The notes under the pieces: model-generated
Database searches by the model: none
Told to the model about the DNA's origin: nothing
What the model saw: the letters and a program-made list of their open reading frames with translations, nothing else
Translations under genes and position numbers: made by a program
Shown here: piece by piece, positions 25,872-34,426 of the stretch
Layout of the letters: every line of letters starts with the position of its first letter
Numbering within the stretch: the first letter of the stretch is position 1
Origin: Georgenia sp. SYP-B2076
GTDB lineage: Bacteria; Actinomycetota; Actinomycetes; Actinomycetales; Actinomycetaceae
DNA length: 64,000 nt
Direction: 5' to 3'
NCBI RefSeq assembly: GCF_003991205.1
Contig: NZ_RXOZ01000035.1
Span: 1-64,000, forward strand

Positions 25872-28550
25872 TCACCGGGGGCCGACGTCGAGGACGCGCA
25901 CCACCGCGCGGTCCGCGGCGTCGGAGGCGTCCAGGTCCACCAGCGCCGTCAGGCCCCAGTCGCGGTCGCCGGCCGGGTCGTCGAAGGTCTGGCGCGCGAG
26001 CCAGACGCGCTCGGAGCCGGCGGCGAGGTCGCCCACGTGGGCGCCGGCGAGCGCGGCGGGCAGGTCCGCGTCCGTGGGCTGCTCGACGATGTGGACCAGG
26101 GACGCGGCGCGCGCCTCCGGCCCGGTGCCCAGCCAGTCGTACTCCGCCCAGTACGGCGCGATCGCGCGTTCCCAGCGCTCGGCGTCCCACCCGGCGTCGC
26201 CGTCCAGGTGCCCCAGGGCCACGTAGGCCTCCCGCGCCAGGGTGTCGACGCGCTTGAAGAGGGCGTTGCGCACGGCCACGCGGAAGGCGTGCCGGTTGCG
26301 GGTGAACGCGACCTGCCCGTCCGTGCCCTCCCCGAAGCGGCGCTCGGCGACGGCGGTGGAGGCGTCCTCCGGCACCACGAGCGCCCCGGCGGCGGCCGCG
26401 GCGCCGGCGGAGAGGGCCTCCCACTCGTCCAGCAGGGAGGAGTCGACGGCGCGCACGAGCTCGCCGAGCCAGTCGATGACCGCCGCGACCTCCTCGGTGC
26501 GGGCCGCGTCCGGGACCACCTGGCGCAGCGCCCGGTAGGCGTCGGTGAGGTAGCGCAGCACCACGCCCTCGGAGCGGGCGAGCTGGTAGCGCGAGACCAG
26601 CTCGGAGAACGTCATGGCCTGCTCGACCATCTCCCGGACCACCGACTTGGGCTGGAGCTCGTAGTCGGAGACCCACGGGTTGGTCTGGCGGTACGTCGCC
26701 AGCGCGGCCTCGAGGACCTCCGCCAGCGGCCGGGGCCAGGTGACGTCCTCCAGCAGCGCCATGCGTTCGTCGTACTCGATGCCCTCGGCCTTCATCGCCC
26801 CGATGGCCTCGCCGCGGGCCGCGCGCTGCTGGGCGTAGAGCACCGGGCGCGGGTCCTCCAGGGTGGCCTCGATGACGGAGACGACGTCGAGGGCGAAGTC
26901 GGGGCTCTCCGCGTCGAGCAGCTCCAGCGCGGCCAGCGCGAACGGGGAGAGGGGGGCGTTGAGCGCGAAGTCGCGCGGCAGGTCCACGGTCAGGCGCACG
27001 TACGGGCGGCCCGGGTGCGCGCGGCGCCAGGACGCGTCCGCGTGCTCGACCACGCCCGCCGCCCGCAGCGACCGGTAGATCTCGATCGCCCGGCGCACGT
27101 GGAGGTTGCGGTCGGTCTTCGGCTCGTGGTTGTCCGTGAGCAGCCGGTACATGGCGGCGACGGGGTCACCCGGACGGGCGAGGACCGAGAGCACCAGGGT
27201 GTGGGTCACCCGGAACTGGCTGGTCAGGGGCTCGGGGGCGGCGTCGCGCAGGCGCTCGAACGTCTTGTCGGTCCAGTTCACCAGCCCCGAGGGGGCCTTT
27301 TTCCGCACGATCTTGCGCCGCTTGCGCTCGTCGTCGCCGGCCTTGGCCAGGGCCTTGGCGTTCTCGATCACGTGCTCGGGGGCCTGGACGATCACCTCGC
27401 CGGTGGTGTCGAAGCCGGCGCGCCCCGCCCGGCCGGCGATCTGGTGGAACTCGCGGGCCGAGAGGTGCCGCGACCGCTCGCCGTCGAACTTGGTCAGCGA
27501 GGTGATCACGACGGTGCGGATGGGCACGTTGATGCCCACGCCGAGGGTGTCGGTGCCGCAGATGACGCCGAGCAGGCCCGCCTGCGTGAGCCGCTCGACG
27601 AGGCGGCGGTAGCGCGGGAGCATCCCGGCGTGGTGCACGCCCACGCCGTGGCGCAGCAGCCGCGAGAGGATCGCGCCGAAGCCGGGGCCGAACCGGAAGT
27701 CCCCGAGGGCCGCGGCGATCCGGTCGCGCTGCTCGCGGGTGGCGACCTGCACCGAGGTGAGGGACTGGGCCCGCTCGACGGCGTCCTTCTGGGCGAAGTG
27801 CACGACGTAGACGGGGGCCCGGTGGGTCTGCACCAGCTCCAGGAGCAGGTCCTGGATGGGCTCGAGGGAGTACGTGTAGGTCAGCGGCACGGGCCGCTCG
27901 GCGTCGGCGACGACGGCGACGTCCTTGCCGGTGCGGCGCTGGAGGTCCTCCACGAAGAACGAGACGTCGCCGAGGGTGGCGCTCATGAGGAGGAACTGGG
28001 CGTCCGGCAGCTCCAGCAGCGGCACCTGCCACGCCCAGCCGCGCTGCGGGTCGGCATAGAAGTGGAACTCGTCCATGACCACCACGCCCGCGTCCGTGGC
28101 GGCGCCGTCGCGCAGCGCCTGGTTGGCGAGGATCTCCGCGGTGCAGCAGATGATGGGTGCGTCGGGGTTGATGGCCGAGTCGCCGGTGACCATGCCGACG
28201 TTGGCCGAGCCGAAGAGGTCGACGAGGTCGAAGAACTTCTCCGAGACCAGGGCCTTGAGCGGGGCGGTGTAGTAGCCGGTGCGGCCGGTGGCCAGCGCCG
28301 TGAAGAGCGCGCCCATGGCCACGAGTGACTTCCCCGAGCCCGTCGGCGTGGCGAGGATGACGTGGGAGCCGGAGACCAGCTCCATCACCGCCTCCTCCTG
28401 GTGGGGGTAGAGGGTGATGCCCGTGTCGGTCGCCCAGGACGCGAACGCCTCGTAGATCGCGTCGGGGTCGGGCGACGCCAGCGGCCCCCCGGCGTCGACG
28501 GGCAGCAGGTCGTCGAGCGCGAGGTTAAGGGCGGGGGAGGACTGGGGCAC
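25872..28550 (-). CDS. Ski2-like DEAD/DEAH-box helicase with DUF3516
   Basis: 892 residues. Motif I is ATPTGSGKS (67-75), motif II is DEFH (160-163), motif III is SATLGD (190-195), and motif VI contains IAGRAGRAG. The DEFHFYADPQRGWAW stretch and the long C-terminal region, rich in acidic and aromatic residues, are those of the actinobacterial DUF3516 group. Ski2-like helicases unwind RNA or structured nucleic acids; the target here is unknown. GTG 28550 begins about 45 residues before the Q-motif-like LYPHQEEAV. GAGGAT lies 6 bases upstream as a weak -10. It is a single-gene unit, divergent from the permease gene. Confidence 0.9.
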   Translation of the reverse strand: MPQSSPALNLALDDLLPVDAGGPLASPDPDAIYEAFASWATDTGITLYPHQEEAVMELVSGSHVILATPTGSGKSLVAMGALFTALATGRTGYYTAPLKALVSEKFFDLVDLFGSANVGMVTGDSAINPDAPIICCTAEILANQALRDGAATDAGVVVMDEFHFYADPQRGWAWQVPLLELPDAQFLLMSATLGDVSFFVEDLQRRTGKDVAVVADAERPVPLTYTYSLEPIQDLLLELVQTHRAPVYVVHFAQKDAVERAQSLTSVQVATREQRDRIAAALGDFRFGPGFGAILSRLLRHGVGVHHAGMLPRYRRLVERLTQAGLLGVICGTDTLGVGINVPIRTVVITSLTKFDGERSRHLSAREFHQIAGRAGRAGFDTTGEVIVQAPEHVIENAKALAKAGDDERKRRKIVRKKAPSGLVNWTDKTFERLRDAAPEPLTSQFRVTHTLVLSVLARPGDPVAAMYRLLTDNHEPKTDRNLHVRRAIEIYRSLRAAGVVEHADASWRRAHPGRPYVRLTVDLPRDFALNAPLSPFALAALELLDAESPDFALDVVSVIEATLEDPRPVLYAQQRAARGEAIGAMKAEGIEYDERMALLEDVTWPRPLAEVLEAALATYRQTNPWVSDYELQPKSVVREMVEQAMTFSELVSRYQLARSEGVVLRYLTDAYRALRQVVPDAARTEEVAAVIDWLGELVRAVDSSLLDEWEALSAGAAAAAGALVVPEDASTAVAERRFGEGTDGQVAFTRNRHAFRVAVRNALFKRVDTLAREAYVALGHLDGDAGWDAERWERAIAPYWAEYDWLGTGPEARAASLVHIVEQPTDADLPAALAGAHVGDLAAGSERVWLARQTFDDPAGDRDWGLTALVDLDASDAADRAVVRVLDVGPR

Positions 28551-28608
28551 GCCCTGATCCTCTCAGACGGCGCTGACAACGCGCCGATCCGCGGGCCGCG
28601 AGGTCGCT

Positions 28609-28676
28609 GTCGGTAGATGACCTGTCGGCGCATGTGGGGTGCCGCGTCGGTAGATGACCTGTCGGCGCATGTGGGG
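28609..28676. repeat. Two perfect 31-bp direct repeats upstream of a permease gene
   Basis: GTCGGTAGATGACCTGTCGG plus CGCATGTGGGG at 28609-28639 and again at 28646-28676, a 37-base period. Both copies lie between two divergent genes, just upstream of the -10 box of the permease at 28724, so they could bind a regulator. Confidence 0.75.
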
Positions 28677-28723
28677 GGCTGGCTGCCCGTGACGGCGCGC
28701 GGGCGGGTCCCTACGCTCGGCGT

Positions 28724-30169
28724 GTGAGCACTCCTGCCGACGGCGCCCCCGGCGAGGGGTCCGGCGTCCCCGCCGGCGCGGCCGGCGCTGACGGGACCAC
28801 CATCCTGGCGCTGCGCCGCGAGCTGACCTGGCGCGACCTGGTCGTCTACGGCCTCCTCTTCATCGGCGTGACGGCGCCCATGGGCACCTTCGGGGTGCTC
28901 GACGCGCGCAGCGGCGGAGCCATCGCGCTGGTCTTCGTGGTCGCCACGGTCGCGATGTCCTTCACCGCCTGGTCCTACGCCCGCATGTCCGAGGCGGTCC
29001 CGCAGGCGGGGTCGGTCTACGCCTACGCGAGCGCGGGGCTGGGCAGGCGCGCGGGCTTCCTGGCGGGGTGGATGGTCACCCTGGACTACCTCTTCATCCC
29101 GGCGCTCGCCTCGTTGTTCGTCGGCATCGCCTGCCACGCGCTCGTGCCGGCCGTGCCGGTGTGGGTCTTCACGCTCGTGGCCGTCGCGCTGACCACCGGC
29201 CTGAACCTGCGCGACGTGAGGCTGGCGGCGCGCGTGGGCCTCGTCATGCTCGCCGTCGAGCTCGTGGTCCTGGGCGCGTTCGCCGTCCTCGCCGTCGTGT
29301 ACCTCGCCCAGCACGGCCCCACCCGCGGGTGGCTGACGCCGCTGACCGGCGTGGGCGGGCTCGGCCCCGCCGGCGTCGTGGGCGCCGCGTCGGTGGCGGT
29401 GCTGGCATTCCTCGGCTTCGACGCGATCGCGACCTTCGCCGAGGAGACCACAGGCTCCTCGCGGCAGGTGGGCCGTGCCCTGCAGTTCTGCCTCGTGCTG
29501 GCCGGCCTGCTCTTCGTGACCCAGACCTACCTCGGCGCCCTCCTCAGCACGGCGACGCCGGCCGCGCTCGCCGCGGACCCCGAGGCGCAGGGCACGGCGT
29601 TCTTCGCGATGCTCGACGCGTCGATCGGGCCGTGGTTCTCCACCGTGGTCACGGTGGTGCGGGCGGTCGGCCCGGTGTTCTCCGCGCTCGTGGCGCAGGC
29701 CGCGGTCTCCCGCCTGCTCTACGCCATGGCGCGGGAGCGGGCGCTGCCCGCGCCGCTGGCCCGCCTCGGCACCACGGGACGGACGCCCCGCAACGCGATC
29801 CTGCTCTCCGCCGTCGTGACCCTCGTGGTGGCGACGCTGGCCGCCACCCGCCCGGACGGGCTGGACGTGCTCTCCTCGATGGTCACCGTCGGCGCGCTGA
29901 CGGCATTCGTGTTCCTGCACGCCTCGGTGGTGGGCTTCTTCCGGCGCCGCCTGGGGCGCACGGTCTGGCACGTGGTCGTGCCGGTGGTCGGGTCGCTCGT
30001 CATCGTCGCGGTCCTCGTCGAGGCGAGCCGCCTGGCGCTGGTCATCGCGGCGGGCTGGTTCGTCCTCGGCCTGGCGGCCATGGTGCTGCGCCCATCCGCG
30101 GCGCGGGCGCTCGGGGGCGGCGCCGGTGACGTGACCGCGGCCACGGGCGACGGCGGACCCGTCCGCTGA
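28724..30169 (+). CDS. APC-family amino-acid permease
   Basis: 481 residues with about 12 hydrophobic segments. The first helix region LTWRDLVVYGLLFIGVTAPMG, the conserved FLGFDAIATFAEET (helix 6 region) and MARERALPAPLARLG mark the amino acid-polyamine-organocation superfamily, in the putrescine/amino-acid importer branch. Substrate not predictable. It starts at GTG 28724, 6 bases after TACGCT, consistent with a leaderless mRNA; upstream lie two 31-bp repeats. The cytoplasmic tail is glycine-rich. An AGCS transporter follows after 159 bases on the same strand. Confidence 0.87.
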   Translation: MSTPADGAPGEGSGVPAGAAGADGTTILALRRELTWRDLVVYGLLFIGVTAPMGTFGVLDARSGGAIALVFVVATVAMSFTAWSYARMSEAVPQAGSVYAYASAGLGRRAGFLAGWMVTLDYLFIPALASLFVGIACHALVPAVPVWVFTLVAVALTTGLNLRDVRLAARVGLVMLAVELVVLGAFAVLAVVYLAQHGPTRGWLTPLTGVGGLGPAGVVGAASVAVLAFLGFDAIATFAEETTGSSRQVGRALQFCLVLAGLLFVTQTYLGALLSTATPAALAADPEAQGTAFFAMLDASIGPWFSTVVTVVRAVGPVFSALVAQAAVSRLLYAMARERALPAPLARLGTTGRTPRNAILLSAVVTLVVATLAATRPDGLDVLSSMVTVGALTAFVFLHASVVGFFRRRLGRTVWHVVVPVVGSLVIVAVLVEASRLALVIAAGWFVLGLAAMVLRPSAARALGGGAGDVTAATGDGGPVR

Positions 30170-30328
30170 CCTGCGCGCGCCCTGGCCGGCCGCGCGCGGT
30201 GAGGAGGCTCACGGGGCCCGGGGCGGGCGGCGTGTGTCACGATCGACGGTGGACCAGGCGGGTCCGCGACCACGGACAGGACGGCCGCACCGGCCTGCAC
30301 CGTCGTCTCACCCCCGGAACGGAACTCC

Positions 30329-31798
30329 ATGACCGAGCTGCTCACCGCCGTCAACGACGCCGCCTACACCTACCTGCTCGTCGCGCTGCTTGTGGCCGTC
30401 GGGGTGCTGATGACGTGGCGCACGCGTGCCGTGCAGGTACGCCTGTTCGGGCAGATGCTGCGCCACGTCACCCGGTCGCGCCGGGGCGCCGACGGCGGGA
30501 TCTCCTCGTTCCAGGCCTTCGCCATCGGCATGGCGACACGCATCGGCATCGGCAACATCACCGGCGTGGCCATCGCGCTGATCCTCGGCGGGCCGGGCGC
30601 CATCTTCTGGATGTGGCTGGTCTCCCTGGTCGGGATGGCCACGGCGTTCGCGGAGGCGACGCTCGCGCAGGTCTTCAAGGTCCGGGCCCGCGGCGGCACC
30701 TTCGTCGGCGGCCCGGCGTACTACATCGCCCGGGGGCTTGGTTCCCACCGGTGGGGCACGGCCTTCGCGGTCATGCTGGTCCTGTCCATGGCCGTGGCGA
30801 TGCCCATGGTCCAGGCGAACACGATCGCCGGCACCGTGGAGCACTCGCACGGCGTGCCCACCTGGGCCAGCGCGCTCGTCCTGCTGCTGCTGACCGCGCT
30901 CGTCGTGTTCGGCGGCGTGAAGCTGGTGGCCCGCGTCGCGGAGATCATGACGCCGGCGATGGCGCTGGCCTACGTCCTCACCGCGCTCGCGGTCATCGCG
31001 CTCAACCTCGAGAGCGTGCCGCAGTTCTTCTCCGACATCTTCGCCGGGGCGTTCGGGCTGCGCGCCGGCCTCGCGGGCGTCGGCGGCGGGGTCGTCGCGG
31101 CGGTGCTCAACGGGGTGCGCCGCGGGCTCTTCTCCAACGAGGCCGGGATGGGCACCAGCCCCAACGCCGCCGCGACGGCCACCGTGGCGCACCCCGTGCA
31201 CCAGGGGCTGATCCAGTCGCTCGGGGTCTTCGTCGACACGATGTTCGTGTGCACCTCGACGGCGTTCATCATCCTCGCCTCGGGGGCCGGTACCTACGTC
31301 CCCGGCGTGACCGGCATCGACGTCGGCGCCGAGCTCACCACCCTGGCGGTGACCACCCAGCTGGGCGGCTGGATGGCCTGGCCGATGACGGTCATGATCT
31401 TCTTCTTCGGCTTCTCCTCGATCCTGGGGGCGTACGCCTACGCCGAGGTCAACATGGACTTCCTACGGGCGGGCGGGCACGCGCGCCACGTCCTGCGCGT
31501 CGTCGTCGTGCTGACCACCGGCATCGGGTCCGTGCTGGCGCTCCAGACCGTGTGGGCGCTCATGGACACCGCCATGGCGGTCATCACGGTGATCAACCTC
31601 GTCGCGCTGGTCCGCCTCGTGCCCTGGGTCACGGGGGTGCTACGCGACTACGAGGACCAGGTCGCGGCGCGGCGCGGCGGCGGGCTGGACCCCGCGGACG
31701 AGGTGCGGTTCGTCGCCACCGGGCATCCCGGGCTGCCGGGGGAGCTGTCCGGGGACGTGTGGGCGGGCGAGCCCGTCGCGGCCGGCGCCCGGGCCTGA
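30329..31798 (+). CDS. Sodium:alanine symporter family protein (AGCS)
   Basis: 489 residues, about 11 membrane segments. The family signature GMATRIGIGNITGVAIAL, the GGPAYYI segment, GVRRGLFSNEAGMGTSPNAAA and FGFSSILGAYAYAEVN are all present. It imports alanine or glycine with sodium. Compared with the usual GxGNIxGVA consensus, nothing essential is missing. ATG 30329 follows a GGAAC-type weak ribosome binding site. It is in line with the upstream APC permease but probably has its own promoter in the 159-base gap. Confidence 0.9.
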   Translation: MTELLTAVNDAAYTYLLVALLVAVGVLMTWRTRAVQVRLFGQMLRHVTRSRRGADGGISSFQAFAIGMATRIGIGNITGVAIALILGGPGAIFWMWLVSLVGMATAFAEATLAQVFKVRARGGTFVGGPAYYIARGLGSHRWGTAFAVMLVLSMAVAMPMVQANTIAGTVEHSHGVPTWASALVLLLLTALVVFGGVKLVARVAEIMTPAMALAYVLTALAVIALNLESVPQFFSDIFAGAFGLRAGLAGVGGGVVAAVLNGVRRGLFSNEAGMGTSPNAAATATVAHPVHQGLIQSLGVFVDTMFVCTSTAFIILASGAGTYVPGVTGIDVGAELTTLAVTTQLGGWMAWPMTVMIFFFGFSSILGAYAYAEVNMDFLRAGGHARHVLRVVVVLTTGIGSVLALQTVWALMDTAMAVITVINLVALVRLVPWVTGVLRDYEDQVAARRGGGLDPADEVRFVATGHPGLPGELSGDVWAGEPVAAGARA

Positions 31799-31813
31799 TC
31801 GGAGGGGCAGGCC

Positions 31814-32347
31814 CTATCTCCGCGCGCGGGCGTCGTCCCGGGGTGCGGGGACCGTGCGCCGCGCGGCCAGGGCGGACGTCATCCGCCAGACGGCGAGCGC
31901 CTCACCGAGGATGACCGGCGGGAAGGCGAGCATCACCAGGACCACGAGCACGGTGGTCGTGCCGCCGGACCCGAAGAGCTGACCCGGGTTCTCCTGGAGG
32001 CCGATGGCCACGCTCTCGAGCATCAGCACCGCGGCACCCAGGCCGAGGAGGACCAGGCCGGACCGCCTGCGCCCGAAGGCGGTGGCGACCGCGCCGGGCA
32101 GCATGGCACCCGCGAAGACGAGAAGGATCGCGAGGGTGCCGGCGAGCGAGAAGCCCGGCTCGCCCCCGGCGAGCACCGTGACCGCCCGCATGAGCAGCCG
32201 CGCGAGGAGGCCGGCGACGATGCCGGCGGCCATGGCGGTCACGGTCGCGGCGAGGAGGCGCGTACCTGCGCGGCGTAGGGGCACGGCGTGTCCGTTCTCG
32301 AGGCGGGCGCTCAGGCGGAGCGTATCGAGGACTGGCCGCCCCGCCAT
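31814..32347 (-). CDS. Small membrane protein of unknown function
   Basis: 177 residues if started at ATG 32347 (MAGRPVLDTLRLS). About four hydrophobic stretches are visible: AATVTAMAAGIVAGLLARLLM, LAGTLAILLVFAGAMLPGAVA, LVLLGLGAAVLMLESVAIG and TTVLVVLVMLAFPPVILGEAL. The tail is basic. I do not recognise a family. The open frame extends to 32443 but the added residues are proline/arginine-rich. A GGGGG tract directly precedes the ATG. It converges with the AGCS gene, 15 bases apart. Confidence 0.65.
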   Translation of the reverse strand: MAGRPVLDTLRLSARLENGHAVPLRRAGTRLLAATVTAMAAGIVAGLLARLLMRAVTVLAGGEPGFSLAGTLAILLVFAGAMLPGAVATAFGRRRSGLVLLGLGAAVLMLESVAIGLQENPGQLFGSGGTTTVLVVLVMLAFPPVILGEALAVWRMTSALAARRTVPAPRDDARARR

Positions 32348-32484
32348 CCCCCTGTTTTCGGGGCTGCTCGGTCCGCCCGGCGCGTGTGGGGACTGGACCG
32401 GCAGTGGGCGGCCGCGGCGGCCGCTTCCTCGGGGCGATCGCACGCGCGCGCCGGTGTCGGCGGGCGCCGCTAACCTCCGGGGCA

Positions 32485-32503
32485 GGGAGGCACCGTGCCT
32501 CCC
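32485..32503 (+). promoter_or_regulatory. Palindrome in the 5' region of the VOC gene
   Basis: GGGAGGCAC-C-GTGCCTCCC, a 9-bp dyad with one central base. It follows a TAACCT -10-like box (32471-32476) by 8 bases, so it lies at or just after the predicted transcription start, and ends 17 bases before the ATG. Operator or RNA hairpin. Confidence 0.5.
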
Positions 32504-32520
32504 CGGCGAGGAGGCCTGTG

Positions 32521-32919
32521 ATGGCGGTGCGGTGGTACTCGGTGGTCGTGGACTGCAAGGACGTGCGGGCCCAGGCGGGCTGGTGGGCCGAGGCGATCGG
32601 CTGGCGGCCGGCCTACGAGGCGGACGACGAGGTGGTGCTCGTGCCGCCGCACGCGCTGACGGACCGGGCGAGGAAGCTCGCGGTCGAGGAGCGCGGGCCC
32701 GAGCTGACCTTCGTCCCGGTGCCCGAGGGCAAGTCCGTCAAGAACCGCCTCCACATGGACCTTGCGCCCCGGGCGCACGACGACCAGGCGGCCGAGGTGC
32801 AGCGCCTGCTCGACCTGGGGGCGGTCCGGGTGGACGTCGGCCAGGGCCCCGAAGTCACCTGGGTCGTCCTCGCGGATCCGGAGGGCAACGAGTTCTGCGT
32901 GCTGTCCCCGCGGGACTGA
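32521..32919 (+). CDS. VOC/glyoxalase-like protein
   Basis: 132 residues, a single vicinal-oxygen-chelate-type domain: VRWYSVVVDCKDVRAQAGWWAEAIGW at the start, NRLHMDLAPRAHDD in the middle, WVVLADPEGNEFCVLSPRD at the end. This is the antibiotic-resistance/bleomycin-like subgroup frequent in actinomycetes; the substrate is unknown. GAGGAGG at 32508-32514 fixes the ATG. The gene is divergent from the small membrane protein and has a palindrome in its leader. Confidence 0.82.
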   Translation: MAVRWYSVVVDCKDVRAQAGWWAEAIGWRPAYEADDEVVLVPPHALTDRARKLAVEERGPELTFVPVPEGKSVKNRLHMDLAPRAHDDQAAEVQRLLDLGAVRVDVGQGPEVTWVVLADPEGNEFCVLSPRD

Positions 32920-32983
32920 ACCTCCTGGGTCGCGGCAGCCGGGCCGCTCCCACGGCCCCGGCTGGCGGCACCGGCCGGTGCCT

Positions 32984-33053
32984 GTCAGGCGGCGCGGGTC
33001 AGGCGGCGCGGGTCAGGCGGCGCGGGTCAGGCGGGGCCGGTCAGGCGGGCCGC
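32984..33053. repeat. 14-bp tandem repeat carrying the stop codon of the acyltransferase gene
   Basis: Five units of 14 bp: three perfect copies of GTCAGGCGGCGCGG at 32984, 32998 and 33012, then degenerate units at 33026 and 33040. Read on the gene strand, each contains CGCCTGAC, and the last unit holds the true TGA stop (33041-33043). The 14-base step places TGA in all three frames. A similar array lies at the end of leuD. Confidence 0.85.
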
Positions 33054-34426
33054 GGCCCGGCGACCGCCGTCGCGCCCGCGTGCAGCGCACGCTCGAGCGG
33101 CCCTCGGCCCAGGTAGCGCCGCCAGACCCAAGCGCCGGCCAGCGCGACCACGACGAACCGCACCAGCACGGCGTTCGAGTCCGGGGACCACACCACCTCG
33201 TCGCCGAGAAGGGAGATCGCCACGATGTGCACGGAGTAGACGGTCAGGCTCATGGAGCCCGCCGCCGCCACGGGGCTGAGGAGCGGCCGGAACGCGCGGC
33301 CCGTCGCCGTCGCCCGGGTCAGCAGCAGGAGCAGGCCGATGACGGCGAGGGAGGTGCCGACGTTGCCGACCACCTCCAGGGTCGAGTCGTCGTGCGCCGC
33401 GGCGCCGACGAGCCGCACGGTCAGCGGTGCGGCGTCGGGCCCGGCGGCGTCCAGGGCTAGCCGAGACGTACCCCATCCGAGGACCGCCAGCACCGCTCCG
33501 CCGCCGAGCAGGGTGACCTCGGTGCGCACGGCGGACAGGTCCGAGCGGCCGAGCGCCAGGCCCACGAGCACGTAGGCGAGGTAGACGAGCGCCGGGTACA
33601 TGCCGGTGACGAGCTCATCGCCGGCGATCCGCACCGGGTCGGCCGCGCCGAGCGCCCGGGCAAGGAGGCTGCGCGTCGCCCCTCCCACCGGGGTGCTGAC
33701 GAGCGCGATCAGGGTGGGGGAGACGGTCGCCGCGGCGGCGGCCCCGAGCAGGAGCCAGCGGCGCCGGAGCCCGAGGAAGGGCAGGGCGAGGACGAACAGC
33801 ACCGCGTAGGCCGGCAGGATCACCGCGACGGGCGTGCCGAGCATGACGAGGAACCAGCCGAGCACCAGCAGCAACCCGGCGCGCGCCAGCGTGACCAGGC
33901 GCGCGTGGGCGAGCGCCGGCCCCGCGGGCAGGCGCTCGCGGCCGCTCGCCAGGGCGAGGGACACCCCGGCCAGGAGTGCGAAGAGGGCCGCCGAGCGCCC
34001 GTCGGCGACCACGAACCAGGCCGGGTCGTGGGTCCCGTCGGGCGCGTCGTCGCCGAGGTGCGCCACGAACATGCCCAGGATGGCGAGGCCGCGCGCGATG
34101 TCGATGCCCACGAGCCGGGGCCGGCCGGCGTGGCGCTCCTCGACCGCCGTCCCCGCCCGGCGCGGCGCCTGCCGGGGGTGCGTGATGTCCTGCCGGGTCG
34201 GCGCGCGCTCCTGCCGGGGCTGCGCGGTTTCCTGCCGGGTCGGCGCGGGCTGCTGCCGGGTCGGCGCGCGCTCTTGCCAGGACGGCGCGGGCTGGTGCCG
34301 GGTCGGCGCGGGCTGCTGCCGGGTCGGCGCGCGCTCTTGCCAGGACGGCGCGGGCTGGTGCCGGGTCGCCGCCTGCCCGGAGCGCGCCGCTGGGTCCTCG
34401 GGGCGCGGGGACCATGGCGAGCTCAT
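33041..34426 (-). CDS. Acyltransferase-like membrane protein (DUF418/DUF1624 type) with heptapeptide-repeat N-terminus
   Basis: 461 residues. About 95 residues at the N-terminus are low-complexity and hydrophilic, made of 7-residue units (TRHQPAP, SWQERAP, TRQQPAP and variants) with one 21-residue block repeated exactly. Then RLVGIDIARGLAILGMFVAH begins a 10-helix membrane domain of the kind found in YeiB/DUF418 and heparan-glucosaminide acetyltransferase-like proteins. VYSVHIVAIS near the end fits that family. The role may be acylation of an envelope glycan. The ATG (34426) overlaps the stop of the upstream permease gene (ATGA), so the two form an operon. The stop lies in a 14-bp tandem repeat. 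Confidence 0.75.
   Translation of the reverse strand: MSSPWSPRPEDPAARSGQAATRHQPAPSWQERAPTRQQPAPTRHQPAPSWQERAPTRQQPAPTRQETAQPRQERAPTRQDITHPRQAPRRAGTAVEERHAGRPRLVGIDIARGLAILGMFVAHLGDDAPDGTHDPAWFVVADGRSAALFALLAGVSLALASGRERLPAGPALAHARLVTLARAGLLLVLGWFLVMLGTPVAVILPAYAVLFVLALPFLGLRRRWLLLGAAAAATVSPTLIALVSTPVGGATRSLLARALGAADPVRIAGDELVTGMYPALVYLAYVLVGLALGRSDLSAVRTEVTLLGGGAVLAVLGWGTSRLALDAAGPDAAPLTVRLVGAAAHDDSTLEVVGNVGTSLAVIGLLLLLTRATATGRAFRPLLSPVAAAGSMSLTVYSVHIVAISLLGDEVVWSPDSNAVLVRFVVVALAGAWVWRRYLGRGPLERALHAGATAVAGPRPA
34241..34366. repeat. 63-bp in-frame tandem duplication within the acyltransferase gene
   Basis: Two identical 63-base units (34241-34303 and 34304-34366), each made of three 21-base subunits, flanked by degenerate subunits from about 34180 to 34370. 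Both the 21- and 63-base steps are multiples of three, so copy-number change keeps the frame. Confidence 0.85.

Noticed and set aside
32984-33053. CRISPR-like array
   Set aside because: The units are 14 bp, directly adjacent and without spacers; a simple tandem repeat.
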